Origin: CAVQFO01 sp963711725
GTDB taxonomy: Bacteria; Pseudomonadota; Gammaproteobacteria; Nitrococcales; Aquisalimonadaceae
Length of the DNA stretch: 64,000 nt
Assembly: GCA_963711725.1 (NCBI GenBank)
Contig: CAVQFO010000025.1
Coordinates: 1-64,000, forward strand
Reading direction: 5' to 3'
This document shows positions 37,206-46,437 of this stretch, piece after piece. The number at the start of each line of letters is the position of its first letter. Position 1 is the first letter of the stretch. The notes below the pieces were generated by a model. That model ran no database searches, was not told the origin of the DNA, and saw only the letters and a program-made list of their open reading frames with translations. The translations under genes and the position numbers were made by a program.

Positions 37206-38051
37206 ATGGATCAAGACGAATTCAGCATCGACCGGACAGCGGTACGAATCTCTTTCGACCGTGCCGCCGAGACTTACGACCAGGCCGCCAAGGTCCAGCG
37301 CCGCATCGGCGACGCCCTGTTGGACCATCTCGATAGCCTGGCCGTGAGGCCCGAACGTATTCTGGATGCCGGAGCGGGGACCGGGGCGGCCAGCCGCGCC
37401 CTGAAGATCCGCTTCCCCGAAAGTGAGGTGATCGCCCTGGATTGGGCTCCGGCAATGCTGGCCCACGCCCGGCGGCGATCGGGCGAACAGTTGCGCTACC
37501 TCTGTGCCGACGTGCATGCCCTGCCTCTGGCATCGGAAAGCGTGGATCTGGTGTTCTCCAACATGATGCTGCAGTGGTGTCCCGACCTGCCGGCCGTGGT
37601 GACCGAGCTTCACCGGATACTGCGGCCGGGCGGTGTGCTGCTGTTCTCCACCCTCGGCCCCGCCACTCTTTACGAATTGCGCGATAGCTGGGCGGTGGTG
37701 GACGGGCACAGCCACGTCAACCGTTTCCTGCCGCAATCCACAGTGATGGCCGCCCTGCACCAAGGCGGGCTGGTCAACGGAGAGACTTGGAGCCAGCGCT
37801 TTGTGCTGGACTACGATCGGGTTTCGGGGCTGATGCGCGATCTCAAGGCCATCGGCGCCAACAATCGCACCGGCAGCCGGGCCCGCAACCTCACCGGACG
37901 CAGCCGACTGCGTGCTCTCGCACTGGCGTACGAACGCTTTCGGACGGATGACGGCCATTTGCCGGCAACCTACGAGGCGATCTTCGCCCGAGCCAACCGG
38001 GCTGAAGCTGACGCCTCGTTTGTCCGGCACCTCGCCGGCGCCCACGGGTAA
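37206..38051 (+). CDS. bioC: Malonyl-ACP O-methyltransferase BioC
   Basis: The product is a 281-aa SAM-dependent methyltransferase with the BioC pattern. It has an N-terminal ISFDRAAETYDQAAKVQRRIGDALL, motif I LDAGAGTGAASRAL (about 53-66), ALDWAPAMLAHARRR and the C-terminal FLPQSTVMAALHQGGL and LMRDLKAIGANNRTGSRARNLTGRSRL. The last segment is characteristic of BioC. It caps malonyl-ACP to start pimelate synthesis for biotin. GGAG precedes the ATG. No bioH or other bio gene is next to it, but the biotin-dependent carboxylase operon is nearby. Confidence 0.85.
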   Translation: MDQDEFSIDRTAVRISFDRAAETYDQAAKVQRRIGDALLDHLDSLAVRPERILDAGAGTGAASRALKIRFPESEVIALDWAPAMLAHARRRSGEQLRYLCADVHALPLASESVDLVFSNMMLQWCPDLPAVVTELHRILRPGGVLLFSTLGPATLYELRDSWAVVDGHSHVNRFLPQSTVMAALHQGGLVNGETWSQRFVLDYDRVSGLMRDLKAIGANNRTGSRARNLTGRSRLRALALAYERFRTDDGHLPATYEAIFARANRAEADASFVRHLAGAHG

Positions 38052-38158
38052 CTTCCGCTGTTGCAGGAGCAGAGCCGGCGGGTGTAAGGTCTGTATTCAT
38101 ATGACTCATGTATATGTCTGTCCCTGTGGTCAGGGATAGAGGAGAACTGGAGGAAGAG

Positions 38159-39610
38159 ATGGCTTCGACGACTGCACCCAACCACGCGTTCCAGACTGAT
38201 TCGGCCGATGCGGCCGCCACGGTTACCGAGCTGGTGGCGCGGGCACGTGCCGCGCAGCGCCAATACGAGCGGTACAGCCAGGAGCAGGTCGACGAAGTGG
38301 TCGCCGCCGTTGCCTGGGCCCTGCTCGAACCCAACCGCAACCGCGAGCTCTCCGAGTTGGCGGTGCGCACGACCGGCCTGGGCAACGTCGATGACAAGAT
38401 CACCAAGAACTACCGCAAGACCCTGGGGCTTTTGCGCGATCTGCACAACGCTCGCACCGTAGGGGTGGTCGCCGAATACCCTGAAAAGGGCCTGGTCGAA
38501 ATCGCGCGTCCCGTCGGAGTGGTCGGTGCGGTCGTCCCGTCCACCAACCCGGTGGCGACCCCCACCAACAAGACCCTCAACGCGCTCAAGGGACGCAACG
38601 CCATCATCCTGGCGCCGTCTCCCAAGGGTCAGGCCGTGTGCACCAAGCTGATCGAGTACATCCATCGAGAGCTGGAGCGCGTGGGCGCGCCGACCGACCT
38701 GGTACAGCAGCTGCCGGCGCCAATAAGCAAGGCCACGACTCACGAGCTCATGCGCCAAGTGGATCTGGTGGTGGTCACCGGTTCCCAGAACAACGTTCGC
38801 GCGGCCTACTCCAGCGGCACCCCGGCCATCGGCGTCGGCGCCGGCAACGTCTGCGTGATCGTGGACGACACCGCCGACACCGCAGACGCCGCGGCCAAGA
38901 TCACCGCGTCCAAGACCTTCGACAACGCCACCAGTTGCTCCTCCGAGAACAGCTTGGTGATTCTCGACAGCGTCTACGAACAAACCCTGAAGGATCTCGC
39001 CGACAACGGCGCCGTGCTACTCTCCGCCGAGGAAAAGAAGCAGCTCGAAAAGACCCTTTGGGTGGATGGCCACCTGAATCGAGAGGCTATCGCGAAGTCG
39101 GCCGCCGAGATCGCCAGCATCGCCGGCCTCGACCGCCCCGCCTTCGCCGACGCGCGCATACTGATGGTGGAGGACGATCAAGTCGGCCCCGATGCCCCGT
39201 TCTCCGGCGAAAAACTCTCGCCGGTGCTCACCGTCTACCGCGCCGCCGACTTCCGCGCCGCCCGCGAGCGCGCCGGGGAGTTGCTGGATCACCAGGGCAA
39301 GGGCCACTCCTTGGGCATCCACACCCGGAACGACGACCATGTGCTGGAATTGGGGCTGGAGATGCCGGTATGCCGGGTCATCGTCAACCAAGCTCACTGC
39401 TTCGCCAACGGCGGCAATTTCGACAATGGCCTGCCGTTTTCGCTGTCCATGGGCTGCGGCACCTGGGGTGGAAACAGCATCTCCGATAACCTGAATTATC
39501 GCCATTACCTGAACACCACCCGCATTGCCCGTACCATCCCGGCCAACGAGCCGTCCGAGGAGGACTTGCTGGGTTCCTACCTCAAGAAATACGGGCTCGG
39601 CGGCAAATAA
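38159..39610 (+). CDS. sauS: Acylating sulfoacetaldehyde dehydrogenase (SauS)
   Basis: The product is a 483-aa CoA-acylating aldehyde dehydrogenase. It has the Rossmann/NAD region VVGAVVPSTNPVATPTNKTLNALKGRNA and VVTGSQNNVRAAYSSGTPAIGVGAGN, the catalytic cysteine 260 in NATSCSSENS and CGTWGGNSISDNLNYRHYLNTTRIA near the C-terminus. SauS reduces sulfoacetyl-CoA to sulfoacetaldehyde, the substrate of Xsc. The family fit, the lack of a fused alcohol dehydrogenase and the presence of xsc and a ligase in the window favour SauS over an acetaldehyde or succinate-semialdehyde enzyme. The ATG at 38159 has GGAGGAAGAG upstream. It is monocistronic, with soeABC starting 307 bp later. Confidence 0.78.
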   Translation: MASTTAPNHAFQTDSADAAATVTELVARARAAQRQYERYSQEQVDEVVAAVAWALLEPNRNRELSELAVRTTGLGNVDDKITKNYRKTLGLLRDLHNARTVGVVAEYPEKGLVEIARPVGVVGAVVPSTNPVATPTNKTLNALKGRNAIILAPSPKGQAVCTKLIEYIHRELERVGAPTDLVQQLPAPISKATTHELMRQVDLVVVTGSQNNVRAAYSSGTPAIGVGAGNVCVIVDDTADTADAAAKITASKTFDNATSCSSENSLVILDSVYEQTLKDLADNGAVLLSAEEKKQLEKTLWVDGHLNREAIAKSAAEIASIAGLDRPAFADARILMVEDDQVGPDAPFSGEKLSPVLTVYRAADFRAARERAGELLDHQGKGHSLGIHTRNDDHVLELGLEMPVCRVIVNQAHCFANGGNFDNGLPFSLSMGCGTWGGNSISDNLNYRHYLNTTRIARTIPANEPSEEDLLGSYLKKYGLGGK

Positions 39611-39917
39611 GGCCGAGCAGTTCCCCGCCGGGCGGCATCGCCGGATGCCGCCCGGCACCCTAGCCCCCTCCTCCGGCCTGCGCGACGGTGAACCTGTCGT
39701 TGCTTTTCACCGCCTTTTCACATCCTTCGGATTTCTGCGCGGGTGACGGCGTCGCTTCCCGCTGCCGGCACTCATGCACATGAGTTGAACCTTGTTATCG
39801 AATATGAGACTTTATGTTCCATATTTTGTATTTTGTGCTATATCAATATAGACAACAGATTCCCCTCGCAGGGAAATTCCAGACCGTTCACCACCGCCCC
39901 TAGCAGGAGTAAGCAGC
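39611..39917 (+). promoter_or_regulatory. Promoter region of soeABC
   Basis: This 307-bp gap is markedly A+T-rich over 39780-39860, in contrast with the flanking DNA, and contains one TGAGAC-type operator. Poly-T/A segments downstream of it (TATTTTGTATTTTGTGC, TATATCAATATAG) are plausible -10 regions, but no unambiguous sigma70 pair stands out. No ORF is evident. Confidence 0.55.
39805..39821. promoter_or_regulatory. Candidate IclR-type operator, soeABC site
   Basis: TGAGACTTTATGTTCCA: exact left arm and a GTTCCA right arm, almost identical in right-arm pattern to TRAP site 1. It lies 96 bp before the soeA ATG, linking sulfite oxidation to the same putative regulon as xsc, though 34 kb away. 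Confidence 0.55.
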
Positions 39918-42893
39918 ATGGATCACAGCCAGCGTTGGAGTCAGTACCCTCGGGTCGATGCTGCCACCGATCCGAGTCCGGCGGTGGCGACCGATGACGG
40001 CGACGTGGACGGCGTCCTGCCCCACTTCGAGGACCACGCCAAGCAGGAGAAGAAGTACAGCACATGCTATATGTGCGCCTGCCGCTGCGGCATCGAGGTC
40101 ACCCTGGAAAACGGCAACATCCGGTTCATTCGTGGCAACCGCAACCATCCGGTGAATCGCGGCGTACTCTGTGCCAAGGGCAACGCCGGCATCATGAAGC
40201 AGCTCTCCCCGGGCAAGCTGCGCAACCCCCTCATGCGCAAGCCGGGAAGCGAGCGTGGCAGCGGCGAGTTCGTCGAGGTGTCCTGGGATGAGGCCCTGGA
40301 TACGCTCACCGCTCGGCTCAAGCACATTCGCGAGACCGACCCCAAGAAACTCGCCTTCTTCACCGGGCGCGACCAAATGCAGGCGCTGACCGGTCTCTGG
40401 GCCCAACAGTTCGGAACCATCAACTGGGCGGCCCATGGCGGTTTCTGCTCCGTGAACATGGCCGCCGCCGGGCTCTATACCATCGGCCAGTCGTTCTGGG
40501 AGTTCGGCGATCCGGACTGGGAGCGCACCAAGTATTTCATGCTCTGGGGCGTGGCGGAGGACCATGCCTCCAACCCCATCAAGATCGGCATCGAGCAGGT
40601 CAAGCGCCACGGCGGCAAGTTCGTGGCGATAAACCCGGTACGCACCGGCTACCAGGCGGTGGCCGATGAATGGGTCCCAATCCGCCCGGGTACCGACGCC
40701 ATGCTGGCGCTGTCCATGTGCCACGTGCTGCTGGCGCGGGACCAGGTGGATTGGGATTTCCTGGGCCGCTACACCAACGCCCCCTTCCTGGTCATCGACA
40801 ATCCCGGCGGAAACAACCACGGCCTGCTGCTGCGCGACGAGTCCGGCAAGCCCCAGGTCTGGGACAGCCGCAGGGACGGCTTTGCCGACGCCATGCGACC
40901 GGACGTGGCCCCGGTGCTGTTCGGTGAACGCGAGACCGGGGACGGCCTGACGGTGAAGCCCGTGGCCCAGCTCATGGCCGAGCGTTACCTGGACGAGTCC
41001 TATTCCCCCAGCGAGGCGGCCAAGGTCTGCGGCGTGCCCGCGGAGACCATTGAGCGCCTGGCGCTGGAGATGGCGCAGATTGCCTTCCGGGAGACCATCG
41101 AAGTCGAGTGCGAGTGGACGGACTGGGCCGGGCGCAAGCACGACCGCTTCATCGGCCGGCCGGTATCCATGCATGCCATGCGCGGCATCTCGGCCCATTC
41201 AAACGGCTTCCAGACCTGCCGTGCCCTGCATTTGCTGCAGATGTTGCTGGGCACCATCGACTGCCCCGGCGGCCACCGCGCCAAGGCGCCCTACCCCAAG
41301 CACATCCCGCCGGGTCAGAAACCGGCTCGGGACATGGCACCCAACACACCGCTGTCGGGCGCGCCCCTGGGCTTTCCCACCGCGCCCGAGGACCTGGCGA
41401 TCGACGACCAGGGCCGTCCCCTGCGCATCGACAAGGCCTACTCCTGGGAAGCGCCGTTGGCGGCTCACGGGCTGATGCACATGGTGATCAGCAATGCCGT
41501 AAAGGGTGACCCCTACCCCATCGACACCTTGATCCTGTTCATGGCCAACATGGCCTGGAACTCCAGCATGAACACGGGCAGCGTGCAGGACATGCTGCGG
41601 GAGAAGAACGCCGACGGCGAATACAAGCTGCCGTTCCTGGTCGTGGTGGATGCCTTCCACTCGGAGACGGTGAATTTCGCCGATCTGGTGCTGCCCGACA
41701 CCACGTATCTGGAGCGCCACGATGTCATCTCCATGCTGGACCGCCCGATCTCCGAGCCGGACGGCCCGGCGGACGCCATTCGCGCCCCAGTTATCAAACC
41801 CGACCGCAACGTCCGCCCCTGGCAGGAGGTCATGATCGAGTTGGGTGCCCGGCTCGGCCTGCCGGTGTTCGCCGATGAAAGCGGCGCGCCCCGATACAAG
41901 GGCTACACCGATTTCATCACCCGCTGGGAGAAGGCTCCGGGCATCGGTTTTCTTGCCGGCTGGCGCGGAGAACAAGGCGACCAGGCCATGCGTGGCGCAC
42001 CCAACGAGCAGCAGTGGGATCGCTATATCGAAAACCAGGGGTTCTTCCAATATCACCTGCCGGAGCACATGCGCTTCTACCGCTTCGCCAACCGCGACTA
42101 CCTGGAATGGGCCAAGGAGGTGGGCTTCAACCCCAGCGCGGAACCGGTGGTGATGGAGATCTACAGCGAGCCGGTGCAGAAGTTCCGCCTGGCCGGCCAG
42201 GGCCACTACGACGGCCCGCAACCCCAGACCGAGGAGCAGCGGGAGAGGCTGGTTCGCTATTTCGACCCCTTGCCCTTCCACTACGTGCCCTTGGAGGAAC
42301 AGCGCATCGAGCAGGAAGACTTCCCCTTCCACGCCATCACCCAGCGGCCGATGCACATGTACCACTCCTGGGACTCGCAGAATACGTGGCTGCGCCAGAT
42401 CACCGCTCAGAACTTCCTGTTCATGAACCGCCAACGGGCCCTGGAACTGGGCATCACCGACGAGAGCTGGGTGTGGGTGGAATCCCACAACGGGCGCATC
42501 CGGGTCCAGATCAAGCTCATGGAAGGCTGCGAGAAAAACACCGTGTGGACCTGGAACGCCATCGGCAAGCAATCCGGCGCCTGGGGGCTGAAACCAAACG
42601 CCCCGGAGGCCACCCGCGGGTTTCTGTTGAACCACCTGATCTCGGAACTGCTGCCCGGCGGCAGCGGCGCGCGCACCAGCAACTCGGACCCGGTCACCGG
42701 CCAGGCGGCCTGGTTCGACCTGCGGGTCCGGATCCGGCCGGCCGACGAGGAAGAGGCGGCGGAAAGCCAGCCCCGCTTCGCGACCATTCCGCCGCTGCCG
42801 GGTCAGCCTCCGGCGCCCGAACGCCTGCGCTATCACAGCCACGAGCCGGTGCGCCTGCACCGTAAGTTCCTGGACATCCTGAAGAGGAAATAA
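39918..42893 (+). CDS. soeA: Sulfite dehydrogenase molybdopterin subunit SoeA
   Basis: The product is a 991-aa DMSO-reductase-family molybdoenzyme. It oxidises sulfite to sulfate on the cytoplasmic side and passes electrons through SoeB and SoeC to quinone. The N-terminal 4Fe-4S motif is C50-x2-C53-x3-C57-x27-C85 (TCYMCACRCGI...GVLCAKGNAG). There is no Tat twin-arginine signal, as expected for SoeA and unlike periplasmic relatives. Segments such as WGVAEDHASNPIKIGI, ADLVLPDTTYLERHD and the C-terminal molybdopterin-binding domain (HAITQRPMHMYHSWDSQNTWL) fit. SoeB and SoeC genes follow with 3-12 nt gaps. Function is assigned by family and by its logic downstream of Xsc-derived sulfite; a formate or polysulfide enzyme is a weaker alternative. 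Confidence 0.85.
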   Translation: MDHSQRWSQYPRVDAATDPSPAVATDDGDVDGVLPHFEDHAKQEKKYSTCYMCACRCGIEVTLENGNIRFIRGNRNHPVNRGVLCAKGNAGIMKQLSPGKLRNPLMRKPGSERGSGEFVEVSWDEALDTLTARLKHIRETDPKKLAFFTGRDQMQALTGLWAQQFGTINWAAHGGFCSVNMAAAGLYTIGQSFWEFGDPDWERTKYFMLWGVAEDHASNPIKIGIEQVKRHGGKFVAINPVRTGYQAVADEWVPIRPGTDAMLALSMCHVLLARDQVDWDFLGRYTNAPFLVIDNPGGNNHGLLLRDESGKPQVWDSRRDGFADAMRPDVAPVLFGERETGDGLTVKPVAQLMAERYLDESYSPSEAAKVCGVPAETIERLALEMAQIAFRETIEVECEWTDWAGRKHDRFIGRPVSMHAMRGISAHSNGFQTCRALHLLQMLLGTIDCPGGHRAKAPYPKHIPPGQKPARDMAPNTPLSGAPLGFPTAPEDLAIDDQGRPLRIDKAYSWEAPLAAHGLMHMVISNAVKGDPYPIDTLILFMANMAWNSSMNTGSVQDMLREKNADGEYKLPFLVVVDAFHSETVNFADLVLPDTTYLERHDVISMLDRPISEPDGPADAIRAPVIKPDRNVRPWQEVMIELGARLGLPVFADESGAPRYKGYTDFITRWEKAPGIGFLAGWRGEQGDQAMRGAPNEQQWDRYIENQGFFQYHLPEHMRFYRFANRDYLEWAKEVGFNPSAEPVVMEIYSEPVQKFRLAGQGHYDGPQPQTEEQRERLVRYFDPLPFHYVPLEEQRIEQEDFPFHAITQRPMHMYHSWDSQNTWLRQITAQNFLFMNRQRALELGITDESWVWVESHNGRIRVQIKLMEGCEKNTVWTWNAIGKQSGAWGLKPNAPEATRGFLLNHLISELLPGGSGARTSNSDPVTGQAAWFDLRVRIRPADEEEAAESQPRFATIPPLPGQPPAPERLRYHSHEPVRLHRKFLDILKRK

Positions 42894-42896
42894 CCC

Positions 42897-43592
42897 ATGC
42901 GCTTAGGCCTGGTTATCGACATGGACACCTGCGTGGGCTGCCAAGCCTGTGTGGTGGCCTGCAAACAGTGGAACACCTCCGGCACCCTGGGGCCGCTGAC
43001 CGACTATGAGCCCTACGGCGCCGCACCCGACGGCGTGGCATTCAACCACGTACGCAGCTATGAAGTGGATCAGTACCCCAACAGCAAGACGGTCAACATG
43101 CCCATGTCGTGCATGCACTGCGACACCGCCGAATGCGTGACCGTCTGCCCAACCGGAGCCTCCTACAAGCGGGCCGAGGACGGCATCGTGCTCGTCGACC
43201 AGGACAAATGCATGGGCTGCAATCTGTGCTCCTGGGCCTGCCCCTACGGGGCCCGCGAGCTGGATGAGGATTCCGGCACCATGAAGAAGTGCACCTTGTG
43301 CGTGGACCGAATCTACGACGAGGAACTGCCCGAGGAGGAGCGCCAGCCCGCCTGCGTGCTGACCTGCCCCACCCACGCCCGATTCTTCGGCGACTTCGAC
43401 GATCCCGACAGCGAGGTCAGCCGCCTGGTGCGCGAACGAGGCGGCCAGCAGTCAATGCCCGAGCTGGGCTACAACCCCGTCAATCGCTACCTGCCGCCCC
43501 GACCCAAGGTCCACGTGCACCAGAACGATGCGCCCGCCGTCGGCCTCCAGGAGCGTCTGAAATCCTGGTTCGGCAAGTCCGTTCTGCGCTGA
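42897..43592 (+). CDS. soeB: Sulfite dehydrogenase iron-sulfur subunit SoeB
   Basis: The product is a 231-aa electron-transfer protein with four 4Fe-4S cysteine sets: CVGCQACVVACKQW, CMHCDTAECVTVCP, CMGCNLCSWACPYG and CTLC...CVLTCP. This is the DmsB/NrfC/SoeB pattern. It lacks a Tat signal and so stays cytoplasmic with SoeA. It starts 3 nt after the soeA stop and precedes soeC by 12 nt. Confidence 0.88.
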   Translation: MRLGLVIDMDTCVGCQACVVACKQWNTSGTLGPLTDYEPYGAAPDGVAFNHVRSYEVDQYPNSKTVNMPMSCMHCDTAECVTVCPTGASYKRAEDGIVLVDQDKCMGCNLCSWACPYGARELDEDSGTMKKCTLCVDRIYDEELPEEERQPACVLTCPTHARFFGDFDDPDSEVSRLVRERGGQQSMPELGYNPVNRYLPPRPKVHVHQNDAPAVGLQERLKSWFGKSVLR

Positions 43593-43604
43593 GGAGAAGA
43601 CCCG

Positions 43605-44555
43605 ATGAATCCCGCACTGTCCGTCATAATCTTCACCGTGCTCTCCGGCGCCGGCTTCGGGCTGTTCACCCTGACCGCCGTACTCGACGCACTCACGGGC
43701 GGTTCGTTCCTGACGACCAACGGCCTGATGGCGGCCAGCGTGACGGGCGTCGCCCTGGCCGTCGTGGGGCTGCTGGCATCCACGCTGCACCTGGCCAACC
43801 CGAAGAACGCCTGGCGTGCATTCTTCCGATTCCGCACGTCCTGGCTGTCCCGCGAGGGGGTGTTTTCCGTCCTGTTCTTCCCCTTCGCGCTGCCCTATGT
43901 CGCCGGGGTCTGGCTGCAGGGCGACCAGCGGGGTGCCACCGTGGCCGTCCTGGGCCTGGCCGCCGCGCTGCTGGCCCTGGCCACGGTGTTCTGCACCGGC
44001 ATGATCTACGCCTCGCTGCGCACCATCCGCCAGTGGAACACCTCGCTGGTGCCGGTCAACTACGTGCTGCTGAGCCTGGCCACAGGCGCCCTGGCGCTGC
44101 TGCCCATCCATCTGTTCGCCGGCACCGGCACCGGTCCCGTCCTCGCAGGCCTGTGCCTCACGCTGGTGCTCGTCGCGGCGCTCGGCAAGGCCAGCTATTT
44201 CTTCTGGATCGGCCAACCCAAGGGCCCCAGCATCAACACCGCCACCACCATGACACGCGGCCAGGTGCGCCTGCTGGAGGCAGGCCAGAGCTCGCCCAAT
44301 TTCACCACCCGCGAATTCAACTACCAGGCGCCCGTCAAACGCCTGCGCCGGTTTCGGCTGGGGGTCTATTTGCTGGGTTTTGCCGTGCCCCTGCTGCTGG
44401 TGGGGTGGTCTTGGCAGCACGATAGCACCTCGGCAATCCTGGCGGCCCTTGCGGCTCTGGTGTCCTCCCTGGTGGGTATCGCCATGGAACGTTGGCTGTT
44501 TTTCGCCGAGGCGCGCCACGTGGTGAACCTGTTCTACGGCCGGCAGCAGTGCTGA
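43605..44555 (+). CDS. soeC: Sulfite dehydrogenase membrane anchor SoeC (DmsC family)
   Basis: The product is a 316-aa membrane protein with about eight hydrophobic helices, beginning NPALSVIIFTVLSGAGFGLFTL. It matches the DmsC/SoeC anchor family, with LHLANPKNAWRAFFRFRTSWLSREGV and IYASLRTIRQWNT. It would hold SoeAB at the inner face of the membrane and reduce quinone. It is the last gene of soeABC. Confidence 0.87.
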   Translation: MNPALSVIIFTVLSGAGFGLFTLTAVLDALTGGSFLTTNGLMAASVTGVALAVVGLLASTLHLANPKNAWRAFFRFRTSWLSREGVFSVLFFPFALPYVAGVWLQGDQRGATVAVLGLAAALLALATVFCTGMIYASLRTIRQWNTSLVPVNYVLLSLATGALALLPIHLFAGTGTGPVLAGLCLTLVLVAALGKASYFFWIGQPKGPSINTATTMTRGQVRLLEAGQSSPNFTTREFNYQAPVKRLRRFRLGVYLLGFAVPLLLVGWSWQHDSTSAILAALAALVSSLVGIAMERWLFFAEARHVVNLFYGRQQC

Positions 44556-45036
44556 ACCCGGTCAGCGGGGACGGAGCGCCTCACAACCCGGGGCCCCGAC
44601 CCGATCTTCGCCTTCAGCGGTGCCCGTTTCCCGGCGGGCTGACGCGCCGCGGTGTCGGTGTGCCGCGGTAGCCATCCGAAATCGATCGGCGAGCCCGCGA
44701 CCCTCGCACTCGGGCTAATCACTCTCGCTTTAACCCGAAGCGAACCTCGCCGCGCTTCGAAACAGGCTGCGTACTCCAAGTTCGGGAAAGCCCTCCGACC
44801 ATTTGTTAGGGGGCCTCGGGCCGTTGTCCCAGCCACTTCCGCAGGTCGGAACGCCGGGCTGGGAGCGCATCAGGCTTTCTCTGGGCGGCGGATCAGAACG
44901 TGTAAGGTACTGGGGAGACGCTGATATCTATTCGCGCGGGCGTGTGAACAGATCAGCGTCTCCCCAGCGGTTTGGGTGATTCAACGAAAGCGTACACAAT
45001 TGCCCCTATGTGCCAAACCACGACAAGAGGCGCCGT
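44556..45036. other. Intergenic region after soeABC
   Basis: This 481-bp gap has no convincing ORF. Its only clear structure is the long palindromic repeat at 44910-44967 (listed separately). The rest (44556-44900) has small GC stems but no recognisable gene or intact terminator. The serine hydrolase promoter should lie in the last 70 bp, where no strong pair is evident. Confidence 0.4.
44910..44967. repeat. Palindromic intergenic repeat, copy A (perfect 16-bp arms)
   Basis: CTGGGGAGACGCTGAT and ATCAGCGTCTCCCCAG are perfect reverse complements, and the inner arms (ATCTATTCGCGCG / CGTGTGAACAGAT) also pair partly, giving a 58-bp cruciform-like unit. It is the most compact intact member of the repeat family also seen near 48506, 49297, 51009, 51059-51335 and 53785. 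Confidence 0.8.
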
Positions 45037-46311
45037 ATGTTCGACCTGATAGAGCCTGAGATCGCGGGCGTCTCGTCCGCGAGACTTGAACGAATCGGTA
45101 AGTGGATGCGCGACCACGTCGACAATGAACGGCTGGCCGGTGCCAGCGTCCTGGTTAACCGGGGCGGTGAGAACGTCTACTTCGAATCAGCGGGATGGCT
45201 CGACCTGGAATCACGCCGCCCCATCGCCGCGGATTCCATCTTCCGCATCTATTCCATGACCAAGCCGATCACCACCTTCGCGGCGATGATGCTGTACGAG
45301 GAAAACGCGTTCCAACTGGACGATCCCATCGCCCGCTTCCTCCCGGAATTCGAACACATGCAAGTCCTGGTGGGCGGCGATGAAGACAACCCCCAGTTGG
45401 AACCGGCGCGCAGCCTGATCACCATGCGCCAGCTCATGACCCATACCTCGGGCCTGACCTACGATTTCCTCATGGCCTCCCCGGTGGATGCGCTCTACCG
45501 CAAGCACGGCATCACTTTCGCGAACGTGGACGGCTCGCTGGCCGACGTGGTCAAACGACTGGCCGAAATGCCCCTGCTGTTCCAGCCCGGAACCCGCTGG
45601 AACTACGGTTTTTCCACCGATGTTCTCGGCCGCGTGGTGGAGGCGATTTCCGGTTTGCCGCTGGACCGGTTCTTCCGCGAACGGATTTTCGAGCCCCTGG
45701 GCATGAACGACACCGCGTTCTGGGTCGACGAATCCAGGCTTGAGCGGTTCGCCGCCATGTATGCCAGCAGCTCGCGGCCACTGCCGCCCCCCATCGGCCC
45801 GGAGCCCAAGGAGCTTCCTCCCGAACAAACGGGCGGCCTGGCGCTGAACGATCCGGCGGCGGGCGGGCGCTTCACCTCGCCCGATCAACTCCCGTCAGGA
45901 GGCGGCGGCCTCACCTCCACCACCCTCGACTATCTCCGTTTCTGCCGAATGCTCAGGAACGGCGGGGTGCTGGACGGCGAACGCCTGCTGGGGCGCAAGA
46001 CGCTGGAATTCATGCACACCAACCATCTTCCCGGAACCCTGGCGGATATGGGCATGCCTCGCTTCAACAACTCCCACATGGGCGCTGGCATGGGCTTCGG
46101 CCTGGGCTTCGCGGTCACGCTGGACCCGGCCCGGGCCCAGACCATGGGCTCCCCGGGCGAATACTTCTGGACCGGCATGGCCAATACCCAGTTCTGGATC
46201 GATCCCGTGGAGGATCTGTTCGTCATCCAGATGGCCCAGCTCGTGCCGTCGACCCTGGTGCCCATGCGCCGCGAGCTGCGCACACTGGTCTATCAGGCCA
46301 TCACGGACTGA
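45037..46311 (+). CDS. Serine hydrolase, class C beta-lactamase family
   Basis: The product is a 424-aa beta-lactamase/transpeptidase-like hydrolase (EstB/penicillin-binding type). The nucleophile motif SxxK is SMTK (in FRIYSMTKPITTFAAMML), followed by WNYGFSTDVLG holding the YxN-equivalent tyrosine and GAGMGFGLGFAVT near the C-terminus. There is no signal peptide, so it is more likely a cytoplasmic esterase/amidase than an antibiotic-resistance enzyme. ATG 45037 has AGAGG upstream; an in-frame GTG at 45010 is possible. The role is unknown. Confidence 0.85.
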   Translation: MFDLIEPEIAGVSSARLERIGKWMRDHVDNERLAGASVLVNRGGENVYFESAGWLDLESRRPIAADSIFRIYSMTKPITTFAAMMLYEENAFQLDDPIARFLPEFEHMQVLVGGDEDNPQLEPARSLITMRQLMTHTSGLTYDFLMASPVDALYRKHGITFANVDGSLADVVKRLAEMPLLFQPGTRWNYGFSTDVLGRVVEAISGLPLDRFFRERIFEPLGMNDTAFWVDESRLERFAAMYASSSRPLPPPIGPEPKELPPEQTGGLALNDPAAGGRFTSPDQLPSGGGGLTSTTLDYLRFCRMLRNGGVLDGERLLGRKTLEFMHTNHLPGTLADMGMPRFNNSHMGAGMGFGLGFAVTLDPARAQTMGSPGEYFWTGMANTQFWIDPVEDLFVIQMAQLVPSTLVPMRRELRTLVYQAITD

Positions 46312-46437
46312 GCGTGCGCTCGCCCGCGGCGGTATGGCATGAACCATCGCCCACCGTGTTACCGCAGGACCCGCCCCAGGGGCTATTATCACAAGGCGGG
46401 AACGCAAACCGATGTGCAACAAGGCTGGAGATCGAAC

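Noticed and set aside
41199..42860. 553-aa minus-strand ORF opposite soeA
   Set aside because: It is a shadow of the soeA reading frame; no motif, and codon use is unlike real genes here.
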